From positions 2,480,001-2,544,000 of the forward strand of contig NZ_CP010797.1 in NCBI RefSeq assembly GCF_000954115.1: a DNA stretch of 64,000 nucleotides, read 5' to 3'. This stretch comes from Rhodococcus sp. B7740 (GTDB lineage Bacteria; Actinomycetota; Actinomycetes; Mycobacteriales; Mycobacteriaceae). The notes beneath the pieces are model-generated. The model saw only the letters and a list, made by a program, of their open reading frames with translations, was not told the DNA's origin and ran no database searches. The translations under genes were made by a program, and so were the position numbers. This document shows, in pieces, positions 36,196 through 47,125 of the stretch; position 1 is the stretch's first letter, and every line of letters starts with the position of its first letter.

Positions 36196-37359
36196 CTACT
36201 TCGCTGCCAGCTCGGCGGCCTTGTCGGCGCCCTCGTCCATGGTTCCGGCGAGCGTCACCAGAGGGTGCGCGGCGTCGGCGAGAATCTTGCGGCCCTCTTC
36301 GACCTTGTTGCCGTCGAGACGGACGACCAGCGGCTTGTTGGCGTCGTCGCCCAGCTTCTTCAGCGCGCCGACGATGCCGTTGGCCACTGCGTCGCACGCG
36401 GTGATGCCGCCGAAGACGTTGACGAACACGCTCTTGACCTGCTCGTCACCAAGGATGACGTCGAGGCCTGCGGCCATGACCTCGGCCGATGCGCCGCCGC
36501 CGATGTCGAGGAAGTTGGCGGGCTTGACGCCGCCGTGTGCCTCGCCCGCGTATGCGACGACGTCGAGGGTCGACATGACCAGTCCGGCACCGTTTCCGAT
36601 GATGCCGACCTGTCCGTCGAGCTTGACGTAGTTGAGGTCGTTCTCCTTGGCCTTGGCCTCGAGGGGATCGGCTGCGTCCTTGTCCTCGAACTCGGCGTGG
36701 CCGGCCTGACGGAAGTCTGCGTTGGCGTCGAGCGTCACCTTGCCGTCGAGGGCGAGGATCTGATCGTCCGGGGTGCGAACCAGCGGGTTGACCTCGACCA
36801 GGAGAGCATCTTCGTTGATGAAGACCTCCCACAGCTTCTGGATGGTCACCGCAGCGGCGTCGAGCACCTCGGCGGGAAGCTTGCCCTTTTCGGCGATTTC
36901 ACGAGCAAAAGCAAGGTCGACGCCCTTGACGGCATCGACCGGGATACGTGCGAGTGCGTCGGGGTTCTCCTCCGCCGTCACCTCGATTTCGACGCCACCC
37001 TCGACCGAACACATTGCGAGGTAGGTGCGGTTGGTGCGATCGAGCAGGAAGGAGATGTAGTACTCCTCGGCGATGTCGGAAGCTTCTGCAACGAGAAGCT
37101 TCTTGACGACATGGCCCTTGATGTCGAGTCCGAGAATCGCTTCTGCGTTCTCGGTGGCTGCTGCGACGTCCTTGGAGTACTTGACGCCGCCGGCCTTGCC
37201 GCGGCCGCCGACCTTGACCTGTGCCTTGACCATTACTGGCTTGCCGATTTCTTCGGCAATCTCTGTTGCTCCGGCGACCGTGTCGGTAACACGGCCTGCG
37301 GAGGTGGGTACGCCATGCTTGGCGAACAATTCCTTCGCCTGGTATTCGAAGAGATCCAT
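36196..37359 (-). CDS. sucC: Succinyl-CoA synthetase beta subunit
   Basis: 387 aa. ATP-grasp domain at the N-terminus ([33 protein letters not shown]) and the C-terminal CoA-ligase domain with NIFGGI-like [18 protein letters not shown]. Full length. Forms the heterodimeric or tetrameric enzyme with SucD. ATG at 37359 follows GGTGAG. It is the first gene of sucCD; the 147 bp to the next gene should hold its promoter. Confidence 0.97.
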   Translation of the reverse strand: MDLFEYQAKELFAKHGVPTSAGRVTDTVAGATEIAEEIGKPVMVKAQVKVGGRGKAGGVKYSKDVAAATENAEAILGLDIKGHVVKKLLVAEASDIAEEYYISFLLDRTNRTYLAMCSVEGGVEIEVTAEENPDALARIPVDAVKGVDLAFAREIAEKGKLPAEVLDAAAVTIQKLWEVFINEDALLVEVNPLVRTPDDQILALDGKVTLDANADFRQAGHAEFEDKDAADPLEAKAKENDLNYVKLDGQVGIIGNGAGLVMSTLDVVAYAGEAHGGVKPANFLDIGGGASAEVMAAGLDVILGDEQVKSVFVNVFGGITACDAVANGIVGALKKLGDDANKPLVVRLDGNKVEEGRKILADAAHPLVTLAGTMDEGADKAAELAAK

Positions 37360-37506
37360 CAGCTCACCGTCTCGTCTACGTTGACGCCCGCTCCGTCGGG
37401 TGTGAGCGGGTCTGAGCATGGACTTTATCCAGGTGCCTCGACGGCGTATCGGGCGCATGCATGCTATGTGGCCTATCTCACCGCTGCCGGCTCGTTGAAA
37501 CGGGCG

Positions 37507-39381
37507 TCACCGATCTGCGCGGCGGGCCGAAAGTGCCGCCGCGACAGCGAGAACGAGGATTCCCGCCACCGACGGCAGCACGCCGGGTCCCATCTCGGGA
37601 TCGGTGGCGCGCGCGGATGTCAGCGGCCACGACGACAGATGCACGATGCCCGCGACGGCTGCGGCAGCGAGCAGGACGGCACCGCGAGCGGACCTGGCAC
37701 GCGCAGCAACGACGGCAGCGACGATCACTCCGACGGCGAGCAGCATCTGCCCCCAGGTATCCCAGCCCCACGGAAATTCGGTGACGGTCGCGGCCGTCAG
37801 GTCGCTGCCGCGATACAGGGGCAGCGCCAGTCCCACCGCCAGAAGTACGGCTCCGATCGATCCGGTACCGAGCACCACACCATCGGTCGCGGAGTCCTGG
37901 GACGTGTCGACATCGTCGCGCTCGGCAGATCCGGCGAACAGAGCCAGCACTCCGGCGGCAGCCGCGGCGACGACGCCTGCGATGATCCCCAGCGCGCCGA
38001 CGCCGGTGTTCACACCCTCCACGTCCTCGGCGAGCACCACCGACTGGAGTACCGCCGCCGCAGCGGCAACCGCGCCGAGCCAGAACATCGACACGAACGG
38101 TCGCGCGGTCGAGGCGAACTCGGAGAACAGCAGCGGCACCGAACCCAGAATCATCACGAACCCGGCGACCAACACCACGCGAGTGGCCAATATCTGCGGC
38201 GCGGCGATCCCCGAGTCGGTCTCCAGAATCGGCAGCAACGATCCGAGAACGAACAGCACACCGGACAGCACGCCTGCAGTTCCGGCTGCCGCATGCCACC
38301 GCGTCGTTCCGGGACCGGAGACACCGCGGACACCGCGCGAACCCGTCTCGCGCTGCTGCGCTCTCTCCAGTGCTCGACGGTCACGCGCCGCGGCGACGGG
38401 CGCGACCAGTGCGCCACAGATCAGCAGTCCGAGCCCTGCGACCGTCCCCAGATATGCACCGAGTCCGGCATCCACCCGGTCACCGGTACCGAGGCCCGCG
38501 AGCAGGCCGACCCCGGCGAATCCGAGCACCCCGAGCCCGGCTCCGACGGATGCGCCCGACGCCACCTGCGGCGACAGTGCGGCCAACGCCGATGCGGCCA
38601 CCACGAGCGCCGCGATACCGACAACTGCGGAGCCCACCGCGACGAACACCGGCGACTCCACCACTGCCGTCACGATCACGACCGGATCGGACGAGCGGTA
38701 CAGCGAGGCGAACGCTGCAACGGCCGCAAGCACACCGAACGCGCCGAGCAGCCCGGCGAGCATCGGCCCGACGCGCCCCGCCGCCGCCCGTCCCACGTGT
38801 TCGGAATACACCGAGTGGCCGTACCCGTCACCGAGCCCGGCGCGATGCACTGCGGACCACCCCGCAACACCCGCCAGAACCGACACAGCGTGACCGACGA
38901 GCAGAACATAGGCGCCCGGGGTGGCGTCGAGCATCGCGGCGCTCAGCGGGCGGAAGAGCTCGAGCCGATTCGCGTCGATGGGATCGGCCAACAGAGCAAC
39001 GTCGAGCAGTGTGAATCCGAGCGCCACCGCGCCGTATCCGGCCAGCAGGGCCGCCGCAAGCTCGACGCGTTTGCCCGCAAGGCCCACCGCGGCTCCGATC
39101 ACCACGAGAACGGGGACGGCACCGGCCAGGATCGCGGCCACTACTGCCCCGTCACCCACCGGCGACCCGTCGGCGCTGCGGACGACGCCGATCAGTTGGG
39201 CCGCGACCGTGGCAATCGCAGCGATCAGAGCGAGTACGACGGCAAGCGCGCCACGCGGGGTGGGCGACGGATCGTCCGCTCGGCCGAACTCTCCGTCCTG
39301 AGGTCGGATCCGTTGCGGTTCCGCTCGCTCGGAGCCGCGGGCGGACGAGTCGTCGAAGGTGGGAGTCGGCACTCGGATCAC
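37507..39381 (-). CDS. Large polytopic membrane protein, unknown function
   Basis: 624 aa, extremely Ala/Val/Leu/Gly-rich, with some 14-16 predicted transmembrane helices after a hydrophilic 40-residue N-terminus. A polar cytoplasmic loop (about 325-360; ARDRRALERAQQRETGSRG) separates two hydrophobic halves. No transporter signature is recognisable. GTG at 39381 starts the frame. It lies between sucC and the M23 peptidase gene, a place occupied by no comparable gene in the order I recall from M. tuberculosis. Divergent from the peptidase across a CRP-type site. Confidence 0.7.
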   Translation of the reverse strand: MIRVPTPTFDDSSARGSERAEPQRIRPQDGEFGRADDPSPTPRGALAVVLALIAAIATVAAQLIGVVRSADGSPVGDGAVVAAILAGAVPVLVVIGAAVGLAGKRVELAAALLAGYGAVALGFTLLDVALLADPIDANRLELFRPLSAAMLDATPGAYVLLVGHAVSVLAGVAGWSAVHRAGLGDGYGHSVYSEHVGRAAAGRVGPMLAGLLGAFGVLAAVAAFASLYRSSDPVVIVTAVVESPVFVAVGSAVVGIAALVVAASALAALSPQVASGASVGAGLGVLGFAGVGLLAGLGTGDRVDAGLGAYLGTVAGLGLLICGALVAPVAAARDRRALERAQQRETGSRGVRGVSGPGTTRWHAAAGTAGVLSGVLFVLGSLLPILETDSGIAAPQILATRVVLVAGFVMILGSVPLLFSEFASTARPFVSMFWLGAVAAAAAVLQSVVLAEDVEGVNTGVGALGIIAGVVAAAAAGVLALFAGSAERDDVDTSQDSATDGVVLGTGSIGAVLLAVGLALPLYRGSDLTAATVTEFPWGWDTWGQMLLAVGVIVAAVVAARARSARGAVLLAAAAVAGIVHLSSWPLTSARATDPEMGPGVLPSVAGILVLAVAAALSARRADR

Positions 39382-39489
39382 GGTATCGGCTCGATCGGTG
39401 CGAGAACCGTTACTGTCGCCGTGTGCCGTCCACGGGTTCTCGTGTCCGATTACGAATGTGGCCCGTCACGACATAACCGCTGGTCGACT

Positions 39490-39505
39490 TGTGAGCCATC
39501 TCACA
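39490..39505. promoter_or_regulatory. CRP/GlxR-type cAMP receptor site
   Basis: TGTGA-GCCATC-TCACA, both half sites perfect for the CRP/GlxR consensus TGTGA-N6-TCACA. It lies 108 bp upstream of the membrane-protein GTG (39381) and 107 bp upstream of the M23 peptidase TTG (39613), so it may control either or both. Confidence 0.75.
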
Positions 39506-39612
39506 TATGCCGCCGGTTTCGGCTGTTAACTTGCGCGCCCCGCAATCATTTCGTTACCGTCTGCCGAGTCTTTCAGTAACGGCCAGGTCACGGATAACGG
39601 AGGTTGTAGGTC

Positions 39613-40635
39613 TTGCAGCAACACCGTGCGTCCTTCACTTCCAGCCGGTTCTCTCGACCCACGGCCGACGACGCGACCACGGTCTACAGCTACGAGCCCA
39701 TCTCCGAACCCGCCGAGGACGACAGCGCGTACGACGCGTACTCCTACCCCGCGTACCGGTACGCCGAGGCCGAGTTCGTCGAGACCCCGTACATCGCAGC
39801 CGACGAGTCTCCGACCGTCGTCACCTCGTACGCCACCACCGCAGACGCCACCCCCGTGGCCCGTCGCGGAGGCGCACACCGTATCCCCCTTCCTCCCACC
39901 GCACTCAAGGGCCGAGCTGCCGTTCTCGCAGTCGCCGCAGGTGCGGTAGTCGCAGCAGGCCAAGCCGTCGTCAACGACGACTCACCCGCCGCAGTCGCCA
40001 CCTCCGAGTACGCCCTTGCCGCAGGTGAAGCACCCGCCGCCGCAGCAGTCGCGGCCACCACCACGCCGCAGACCACCGAGATCGAAGCCGACTCGTCCAG
40101 CGCGACGCCGTCGGAAGCACCGCAGATCCTCAGCATCGCTGCACCGGTGGATCTGAGCCAGTTCAACGACCTGCTCGCCAAGGGCCAGCGCTTCAGCGAA
40201 GAGCGTGCCGCACGCGAAGCCGCTGCCCGCAGGCCCCTGTTCGCACTTCCCGCGCAGGGCACCTACACCTCCAACTTCGGCACCCGCTGGGGCGTACTCC
40301 ACGCCGGCGTCGACGTCGCCAATGCCATCGGAACTCCGATCTACGCCGTCGCCGACGGCAAGGTGATCGACTCCGGTCCGGCCGCAGGCTTCGGCATGTG
40401 GGTTCGCATTCAGCACGCCGACGGCACGATCACCGTCTACGGCCACATCGACACCTCGACCGTCACTGTCGGCCAGGACGTCATGGCAGGCGATCAGATC
40501 GCGACCATGGGCAACCGCGGCTTCTCCACCGGACCGCACCTGCACTTCGAGGTACACCTTCCGGGCGAGGTCAAGATCGACCCGCTTCCGTGGCTCGCTT
40601 CCCGAGGCATCTCCCTCGGCCCCGAGATGGACTGA
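39613..40635 (+). CDS. M23-family peptidoglycan endopeptidase (Rv0950c-like)
   Basis: 340 aa. Cytoplasmic acidic/Tyr-rich N-terminus (1-85), one transmembrane helix (about 98-118), an Ala/Thr-rich linker and a C-terminal LytM domain (about 215-330) with the zinc ligands in HAGVDVAN and GPHLHFEVH plus the YGHIDT element. All motifs for activity are present. It should cut or bind peptide cross-links in the wall. TTG at 39613 follows GGAGG and defines the start. Strong terminator follows. Synteny beside sucCD matches Rv0950c. Confidence 0.88.
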   Translation: MQQHRASFTSSRFSRPTADDATTVYSYEPISEPAEDDSAYDAYSYPAYRYAEAEFVETPYIAADESPTVVTSYATTADATPVARRGGAHRIPLPPTALKGRAAVLAVAAGAVVAAGQAVVNDDSPAAVATSEYALAAGEAPAAAAVAATTTPQTTEIEADSSSATPSEAPQILSIAAPVDLSQFNDLLAKGQRFSEERAAREAAARRPLFALPAQGTYTSNFGTRWGVLHAGVDVANAIGTPIYAVADGKVIDSGPAAGFGMWVRIQHADGTITVYGHIDTSTVTVGQDVMAGDQIATMGNRGFSTGPHLHFEVHLPGEVKIDPLPWLASRGISLGPEMD

Positions 40636-40655
40636 ATTCTCCTTCGTCGCACAAC

Positions 40656-40690
40656 AAGCCGGACCCCGCTTTCGCAGGGCCCGGCTTTTT
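40656..40690 (+). terminator. Intrinsic terminator after the M23 peptidase gene
   Basis: AAGCCGG-CCC-GC stem pairing with GC-GGG-CCGGCTT with small bulges and followed by TTTTT, 20 bp after the stop. It also lies 17 bp before the convergent uvrD1 stop. Confidence 0.88.
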
Positions 40691-40706
40691 CGTGTGCTGA
40701 AAAGAC

Positions 40707-43184
40707 TCAGAGCTTGGTCATCGGGACGCCGCCGATGAGCATCATCTTCACGCGGCCGGCGGAACCGAAGTCGATCAACACCATCGCCTTGACTCCGGCA
40801 CCGGTCGATTCCAGCACCGTGCCCAGGCCGTACTTGTCGTGGCTGACTCGATCGCCCACAGCGAGAACGAGATTGGAGTTGCGGCCCTTGGCGGCACCGA
40901 AACTGGGAGTCGAACTCTGCCCGCGATTCGACGATCCGCCGTACCCGCCCGAGCCGTAACTGTTCGATCCGTATCCGCCACCCGAGCCGTAACCTCCGGA
41001 TCTGCCGCCGCCGATGGCTCGGCCTCCCCCGGTGCCCGGATCCTCTCGTCGCCAGTCGATCAGGTGCTGCGGAACTTCTTGCAGGAAGCGCGATTCCGGG
41101 TTGGCGATGGGCTGGCCCCATGCCGAGCGCATGATCGCGCGCGTGAGGTAGAGCCGCTGTCGCGCACGGGTGATGCCCACGTACGCCAGGCGTCGTTCCT
41201 CGGACAGTTCGTTGGGGTCGCCGAGCGCCCGCATGTGCGGGAACTGGCCGTCCTCCCAACCGGTCACGAAGACGACCGGAAACTCCAGACCCTTCGCGGT
41301 GTGCAGCGTCATCAGCGTCACGACGCCGGTGCCCGAATCGGGGATCTGATCGGTGTCGGCCACCAGTGAGACCCGTTCGAGGAACGCCGCGAGCGACCCC
41401 GGCTCGGCCAACCCGTCGACGCCACCGTCCTCGTCGCCGCTCTCGTCGTCCCCGGTTTCGAGCGCCTCCGCCGCCACCGCGGCCTGATTGCGCGCCTCGG
41501 AAGTGAATTCTCTTGCAACGCTGACAAGTTCGTTGAGGTTGTCGAGGCGCGCACCGTCCTGCGGGTCACTGCTGGCTTCGAGCTCGGCACGGTAGCCGGT
41601 GCGGTCGAGAACGGCTTCGACGACATCGCCGATGTCTGCGATGTCGTTGCCGTCCCCGTCGGTCGCGGTGAGCACTGCACGGAGTTCGTCGAGCAACTCC
41701 ATGAACTGCGCGATCAACTTCTGCTGACGCGAGTTGAGCAGAGCCACCTTGCCTGCGGCCGCGTCGTGCAGAGCGCGCGAGAAGCTGATGTCGCGCTGCT
41801 CGGCGTGCACGGCGACACAGGCCTCGGCGCGATCGCCGATCCCCCGGCGCGGAGTGTTGAGGATGCGCCGCATGCTGACGGTGTCGTCCTCGTTGGAGAG
41901 CACGCGCAGGTACGCGACGAGGTCACGGACTTCCTTGCGCTCGTAGAACCGAACACCACCGACGACCTTGTACGGCAGACCGAGTCGGATGAAGATCTCT
42001 TCGAGCGCACGCGAGGAGTTGTTGGTTCGGTAGAAGACCGCCACCTCGTCGAAGCGCACGTCTCCGCCGTCGACGAGTCGGTCGATCTCCGAGGCAACGA
42101 ACGACGCCTCGTCGTGCTCGTTGTCCGCGACGTAACCGACGATCAACTCGCCTTCGCCGGTGTCGGTCCACAGCTTCTTCTCGCGTCGGCCGATGTTGCG
42201 CGAGATCACCGCGTTGGCGGCCGAGAGGATGTTCTGCGTCGACCGGTAGTTCTGCTCGAGCAGGATGGTGCGAGCGTCGGGATAGTCGCGCTCGAATTCC
42301 TCGATGTTGCGGATCGTGGCACCACGGAATGCATAGATGGACTGATCCGCGTCACCCACAACACACAGCTCGCCCGGTGCAACGGTGCCCTCGAGTGCGC
42401 CGTCGGCGTCGGGGGTGCCGACCAGTTCACGAACCAACATGTACTGGGCGTGATTGGTGTCCTGGTACTCGTCGACCAGAACGTGTCGGAACCTGCGTCG
42501 GTAGTACTGCGCCACCTGGGGGAAGGCCTGCAGAATGCCCACCGTTTCGCCGATGAGGTCGTCGAAGTCCATGGCGTTGGCCGCCCGCAGCCGCTGTTGG
42601 TAGATGCCGTAGACCTTGGCCACCAGCCGCGGCAGCTCGGCGGGATCGCCGTCGGCGTCCTCCGCCGCCTTGTCGGGACCGATCAGCTCGTTCTTCAGGT
42701 TCGAGATCGCCGTCGAGAGCAGCCGCGCCGAGAACTTCTTGGTGTCGATCTGCAGATCCTTGGAGATCATCGTCAGCAGCCGCCGAGAGTCGTCCGCGTC
42801 GTAGATGGAGAAGTTCGAGTTCAGACCCGGCAGCAACGCAGCCTGCGCGCGCAGAATCCGCACACAACTCGAGTGGAACGTCGATACCCACATGGCGTTC
42901 GCTCGCGGCCCCACGAGTCCGGCGACTCGCTCACGCATCTCGGCAGCGGCCTTGTTGGTGAACGTGATGGCCAGAACCTGGCCGGGTGACACTCCACGCT
43001 CGGCGAGCAGGTACGCGATACGACGCGTCAGTACCGCCGTCTTGCCCGACCCGGCTCCGGCCACGATGAGCAGCGGAGATCCGGTGTGCACAACGGCCTC
43101 ACGCTGCTGCGGATTGAGCCCTTCCAGCAGTGTGTCGGACGAGGTGTTCTGTCGGGATTGGAGGCCCTGGAGGAATGTGTTCAT
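40707..43184 (-). CDS. uvrD1: ATP-dependent DNA helicase UvrD1/PcrA
   Basis: 825 aa superfamily 1A helicase. Walker A AGAGSGKT (Lys48), motif Ia AITFTNKAAAEMR, Walker B VLVDEYQDTN, motif III VVGDADQSIYAFRGA, motif IV LEQNYRST, motif V VTLMTLHTAKGLEFPVV and motif VI RRLAYVGITRARQRLY are all intact. A Gly/Ser-rich linker (about 735-765) leads to a C-terminal Tudor-like domain (GDRVSHDKYGLGTVL) that in mycobacteria binds Ku or RNA polymerase. Works in nucleotide excision repair and replication restart. Start ATG at 43184; divergent from the chorismate mutase gene, as Rv0949/Rv0948c. Confidence 0.96.
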   Translation of the reverse strand: MNTFLQGLQSRQNTSSDTLLEGLNPQQREAVVHTGSPLLIVAGAGSGKTAVLTRRIAYLLAERGVSPGQVLAITFTNKAAAEMRERVAGLVGPRANAMWVSTFHSSCVRILRAQAALLPGLNSNFSIYDADDSRRLLTMISKDLQIDTKKFSARLLSTAISNLKNELIGPDKAAEDADGDPAELPRLVAKVYGIYQQRLRAANAMDFDDLIGETVGILQAFPQVAQYYRRRFRHVLVDEYQDTNHAQYMLVRELVGTPDADGALEGTVAPGELCVVGDADQSIYAFRGATIRNIEEFERDYPDARTILLEQNYRSTQNILSAANAVISRNIGRREKKLWTDTGEGELIVGYVADNEHDEASFVASEIDRLVDGGDVRFDEVAVFYRTNNSSRALEEIFIRLGLPYKVVGGVRFYERKEVRDLVAYLRVLSNEDDTVSMRRILNTPRRGIGDRAEACVAVHAEQRDISFSRALHDAAAGKVALLNSRQQKLIAQFMELLDELRAVLTATDGDGNDIADIGDVVEAVLDRTGYRAELEASSDPQDGARLDNLNELVSVAREFTSEARNQAAVAAEALETGDDESGDEDGGVDGLAEPGSLAAFLERVSLVADTDQIPDSGTGVVTLMTLHTAKGLEFPVVFVTGWEDGQFPHMRALGDPNELSEERRLAYVGITRARQRLYLTRAIMRSAWGQPIANPESRFLQEVPQHLIDWRREDPGTGGGRAIGGGRSGGYGSGGGYGSNSYGSGGYGGSSNRGQSSTPSFGAAKGRNSNLVLAVGDRVSHDKYGLGTVLESTGAGVKAMVLIDFGSAGRVKMMLIGGVPMTKL

Positions 43185-43435
43185 CGTCTGGTCAGGTTAC
43201 CGGCGCGTACCGACAAACCCACATCCCGTGGTCGTCGGCCGAACCGACGACTTTTCAGGAGGGTTGACCCGTGGCACACTGGATCGGTGATCGAAAAAAC
43301 CGTACGTCATCGCTTGCATCGGGTCGGCCGCTGTTCGGCCACGCGTGCAGGAGCCTGTCGATAGACGCAACGCCCCCGGTTCCGGACGGGAACCGAACGA
43401 TCGGCGATGCAGTTCCGAATACGAAAGGCGTAACG

Positions 43436-43771
43436 GTGACGGACGACGCAACGATCCAAGATGTGACCCGAGGAGAGACGATGGCCATGACGACGAAGAT
43501 CGACTCAGAGACCGCATTGCCCACCAGCGAAGCCGAGATCAACGACCTGCGCCAGGAAATCGACCGCCTCGATGCCGAGATTCTCGCCGCGGTTCGACGT
43601 CGATCCGAGGTCTCGCAGATCATCGGACGCACCCGCATGGCCTCCGGTGGACCGCGCCTGGTGCACAGCCGTGAGATGAAGGTTCTCGAGCGTTTCAGCA
43701 GCCTGGGCCAGGAAGGCCACACGCTGGCCATGCTCCTGCTCCGCCTCGGCCGCGGTCGTCTCGGCCACTGA
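43436..43771 (+). CDS. AroQ-type chorismate mutase (Rv0948c-like)
   Basis: 111 aa. The single AroQ delta-type domain shows INDLRQEIDRLDAEILAAVRRRSEVSQIIG, with the catalytic Arg/Lys residues in the helix, and RLVHSREMKVLERF. It converts chorismate to prephenate for Phe/Tyr synthesis; the mycobacterial homologue is weak alone and is activated by binding DAHP synthase. Its C-terminus LLLRLGRGRLGH matches the form that docks on the synthase. GTG at 43436 was chosen (GAAAGG upstream); an ATG at 43481 is an alternative. Confidence 0.9.
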   Translation: MTDDATIQDVTRGETMAMTTKIDSETALPTSEAEINDLRQEIDRLDAEILAAVRRRSEVSQIIGRTRMASGGPRLVHSREMKVLERFSSLGQEGHTLAMLLLRLGRGRLGH

Positions 43772-43777
43772 TTCCCC

Positions 43778-43810
43778 CAGGTCGGGCGCGCCGCGTGCGC
43801 ACCCGACCTG
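43778..43810. terminator. Bidirectional hairpin between chorismate mutase and the aldehyde dehydrogenase gene
   Basis: CAGGTCGGG (43778-43786) pairs with CCCGACCTG (43802-43810), extended by an inner CGC/GCG pair after a small bulge. Located between the two convergent stops. Confidence 0.65.
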
Positions 43811-43817
43811 CGTTCGT

Positions 43818-45278
43818 TCACTTCAGAGCGATGTACTTGGTCTCGAGGTACTCCTCGATTCCCTCCGATCCGCCTTCACGGCCGAATCCCGATTCCTTCA
43901 CCCCACCGAACGGCGCAGCCGCGTCCGAGATCACTCCGCGGTTGACGCCGACCATGCCACTGTCGATGGCGTCGGCCACCCGTAGCGCACGATCGAGATT
44001 CTCGGTGTAGATGTACGACGCCAGGCCGTACTCGGTGTTGTTCGCAGCGTCGATGCCTTCCTGTTCGGTGTCGAAGCCGACGATCGGAGCCACCGGCCCG
44101 AACACCTCTTCCTTCAGGATTCTCGCGTCGGCAGGCACGTCGGTAAGAACGGTCGCCGGGTAGAAGTAGCCGTCGCCGCCCGGCGCAGTGCCCCCGAGTT
44201 CCACCGTCGCGCCCTTGGCCACCGCGTCGTCGACGAGTTCCTGCACGGTTTCGAGTTGGTCGGCATTGATGAGCGGTCCGAGTTTCGTATCGGGGTCGAC
44301 GCCGGGGCCGAGCTTCATCTCGTCCATCTTCGCCACGAGCTTGGTGGTGAACTCCTCGCGCACGCTGTTGTGCACGTGCAGACGGTTCGCCGCAGTGCAG
44401 GCCTCGCCGCCGTTGCGCATCTTGGCGAGCATTGCGCCGTCCACCGCGTCGTCGATGTTCGCGTCGTCGAACACCACGAACGGTGCGTTGCCACCGAGCT
44501 CCATCGAGGTGCGCAGCAGCCGAGTCGCGGACTTCTGGACGAGAGACTTGCCGACGCCCGTCGAACCGGTGAAGGTGAGTTTGCGCATCCGCGGATCCTC
44601 GATGAGGGGTCCGGTGACGTCGCCGGACTTCGAGGTCGTCAGCACCGAGAGCACACCTTCGGGCAGGCCGACCTCGTCGAAGATCTGAGCGAGCAGCAGC
44701 ATCGTCAGCGGGGTCTCACGAGCGGGCTTGACGACGATGGTGCAGCCGGCGGCCAGAGCGGGCCCGATCTTTCTGGTGCCCATCGCCAACGGGAAGTTCC
44801 ACGGAGTGATCGCCAGTACCGGCCCCACCGGAGCCTTGGTGACGAGGATGCGTCCATTGCCCGCCGGGGCCGGGGTGTAGCGACCGCCGATGCGGACTGC
44901 TTCCTCGGCGAACCAGCGGAAGAACTCGGCACCGTACTTCACCTCGGCCTTGGATTCGGCGAGGGCCTTACCCATCTCCAGGGTCATCAGCAGCGCGATG
45001 TCGTCGGCACGTTCGGTGACCTTCTCGAACGCCGCTCGCAGAATTTCACTGCGCTCGCGGGCAGGTGTTGCCGCCCAGCTCTTCTGCGCCGCCGCAGCTG
45101 CGTCGAGCGCTTTCATCGCGTCGGCGGGCGAGGCGTCGGCCACCTCCGTCAGGGGCCGCCCGGTGGCCGGATCGTTCACCGGGAACGTCTTACCTCCTTC
45201 GGCGTCGACGGCCTTGCCGCCGATCCACAGTTTTGCCGGAATCGATTCGATCAATGCACGTTGGTCCATACCGTCCAT
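43818..45278 (-). CDS. NAD(P)-dependent succinate-semialdehyde dehydrogenase family protein
   Basis: 486 aa aldehyde dehydrogenase of the GabD/succinate-semialdehyde group. Cofactor motif FTGSTGVGK, catalytic Glu in [14 protein letters not shown] and catalytic Cys in [13 protein letters not shown] are present, and [21 protein letters not shown] is intact. Probable role: oxidation of succinate semialdehyde to succinate, feeding the TCA cycle. ATG at 45278 has GGAGG four bases upstream; a second ATG at 45269 is close. Its promoter region is shared with the divergent pgi gene. Confidence 0.88.
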   Translation of the reverse strand: MDGMDQRALIESIPAKLWIGGKAVDAEGGKTFPVNDPATGRPLTEVADASPADAMKALDAAAAAQKSWAATPARERSEILRAAFEKVTERADDIALLMTLEMGKALAESKAEVKYGAEFFRWFAEEAVRIGGRYTPAPAGNGRILVTKAPVGPVLAITPWNFPLAMGTRKIGPALAAGCTIVVKPARETPLTMLLLAQIFDEVGLPEGVLSVLTTSKSGDVTGPLIEDPRMRKLTFTGSTGVGKSLVQKSATRLLRTSMELGGNAPFVVFDDANIDDAVDGAMLAKMRNGGEACTAANRLHVHNSVREEFTTKLVAKMDEMKLGPGVDPDTKLGPLINADQLETVQELVDDAVAKGATVELGGTAPGGDGYFYPATVLTDVPADARILKEEVFGPVAPIVGFDTEQEGIDAANNTEYGLASYIYTENLDRALRVADAIDSGMVGVNRGVISDAAAPFGGVKESGFGREGGSEGIEEYLETKYIALK

Positions 45279-45351
45279 GATGCCTCCGCAGCGCCCGGCG
45301 CAAACGAGAACGACGCGCGCGCGACTGGGCACGGGATTACTGTTGGTTCGT

Positions 45352-47001
<1,650 letters not shown>

Positions 47002-47025
47002 GGGCCGTAGGCGGATCTACGGCCC
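47002..47025 (+). terminator. pgi terminator hairpin
   Basis: GGGCCGTAG-GCGGAT-CTACGGCCC, perfect 9 bp arms immediately after the pgi stop codon. Its right arm CTACGGCCC can also pair with a GGGCCGTAG at 47070-47078, so it competes with the larger flanking repeat. Confidence 0.75.
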
Positions 47026-47081
47026 CAGTAGGAATCCACGCACCCTGCAGGCGGTGCGGATTCCTGGACGGGCCGTAGATC
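47017..47081. repeat. Hairpin repeat C, left copy flanking the broken DUF559 gene
   Basis: Outer arms CTACGGCCC/GGGCCGTAG and inner arms GGAATCC...GCACC / GGTGC-GGATTCC. The segment 47028-47081 matches 48085-48138 over about 54 bases with roughly 80 percent identity (shared GTAGGAAT, CGCACCCT, CAGGCGGTGCG and ATTCC blocks). It starts in the pgi terminator and ends 45 bp before the DUF559 start codon. Confidence 0.87.
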
Positions 47082-47125
47082 GCGCTCAGCGGATCCAAAC
47101 AGGTCAGCCGTGCGTCCAATCGAGC

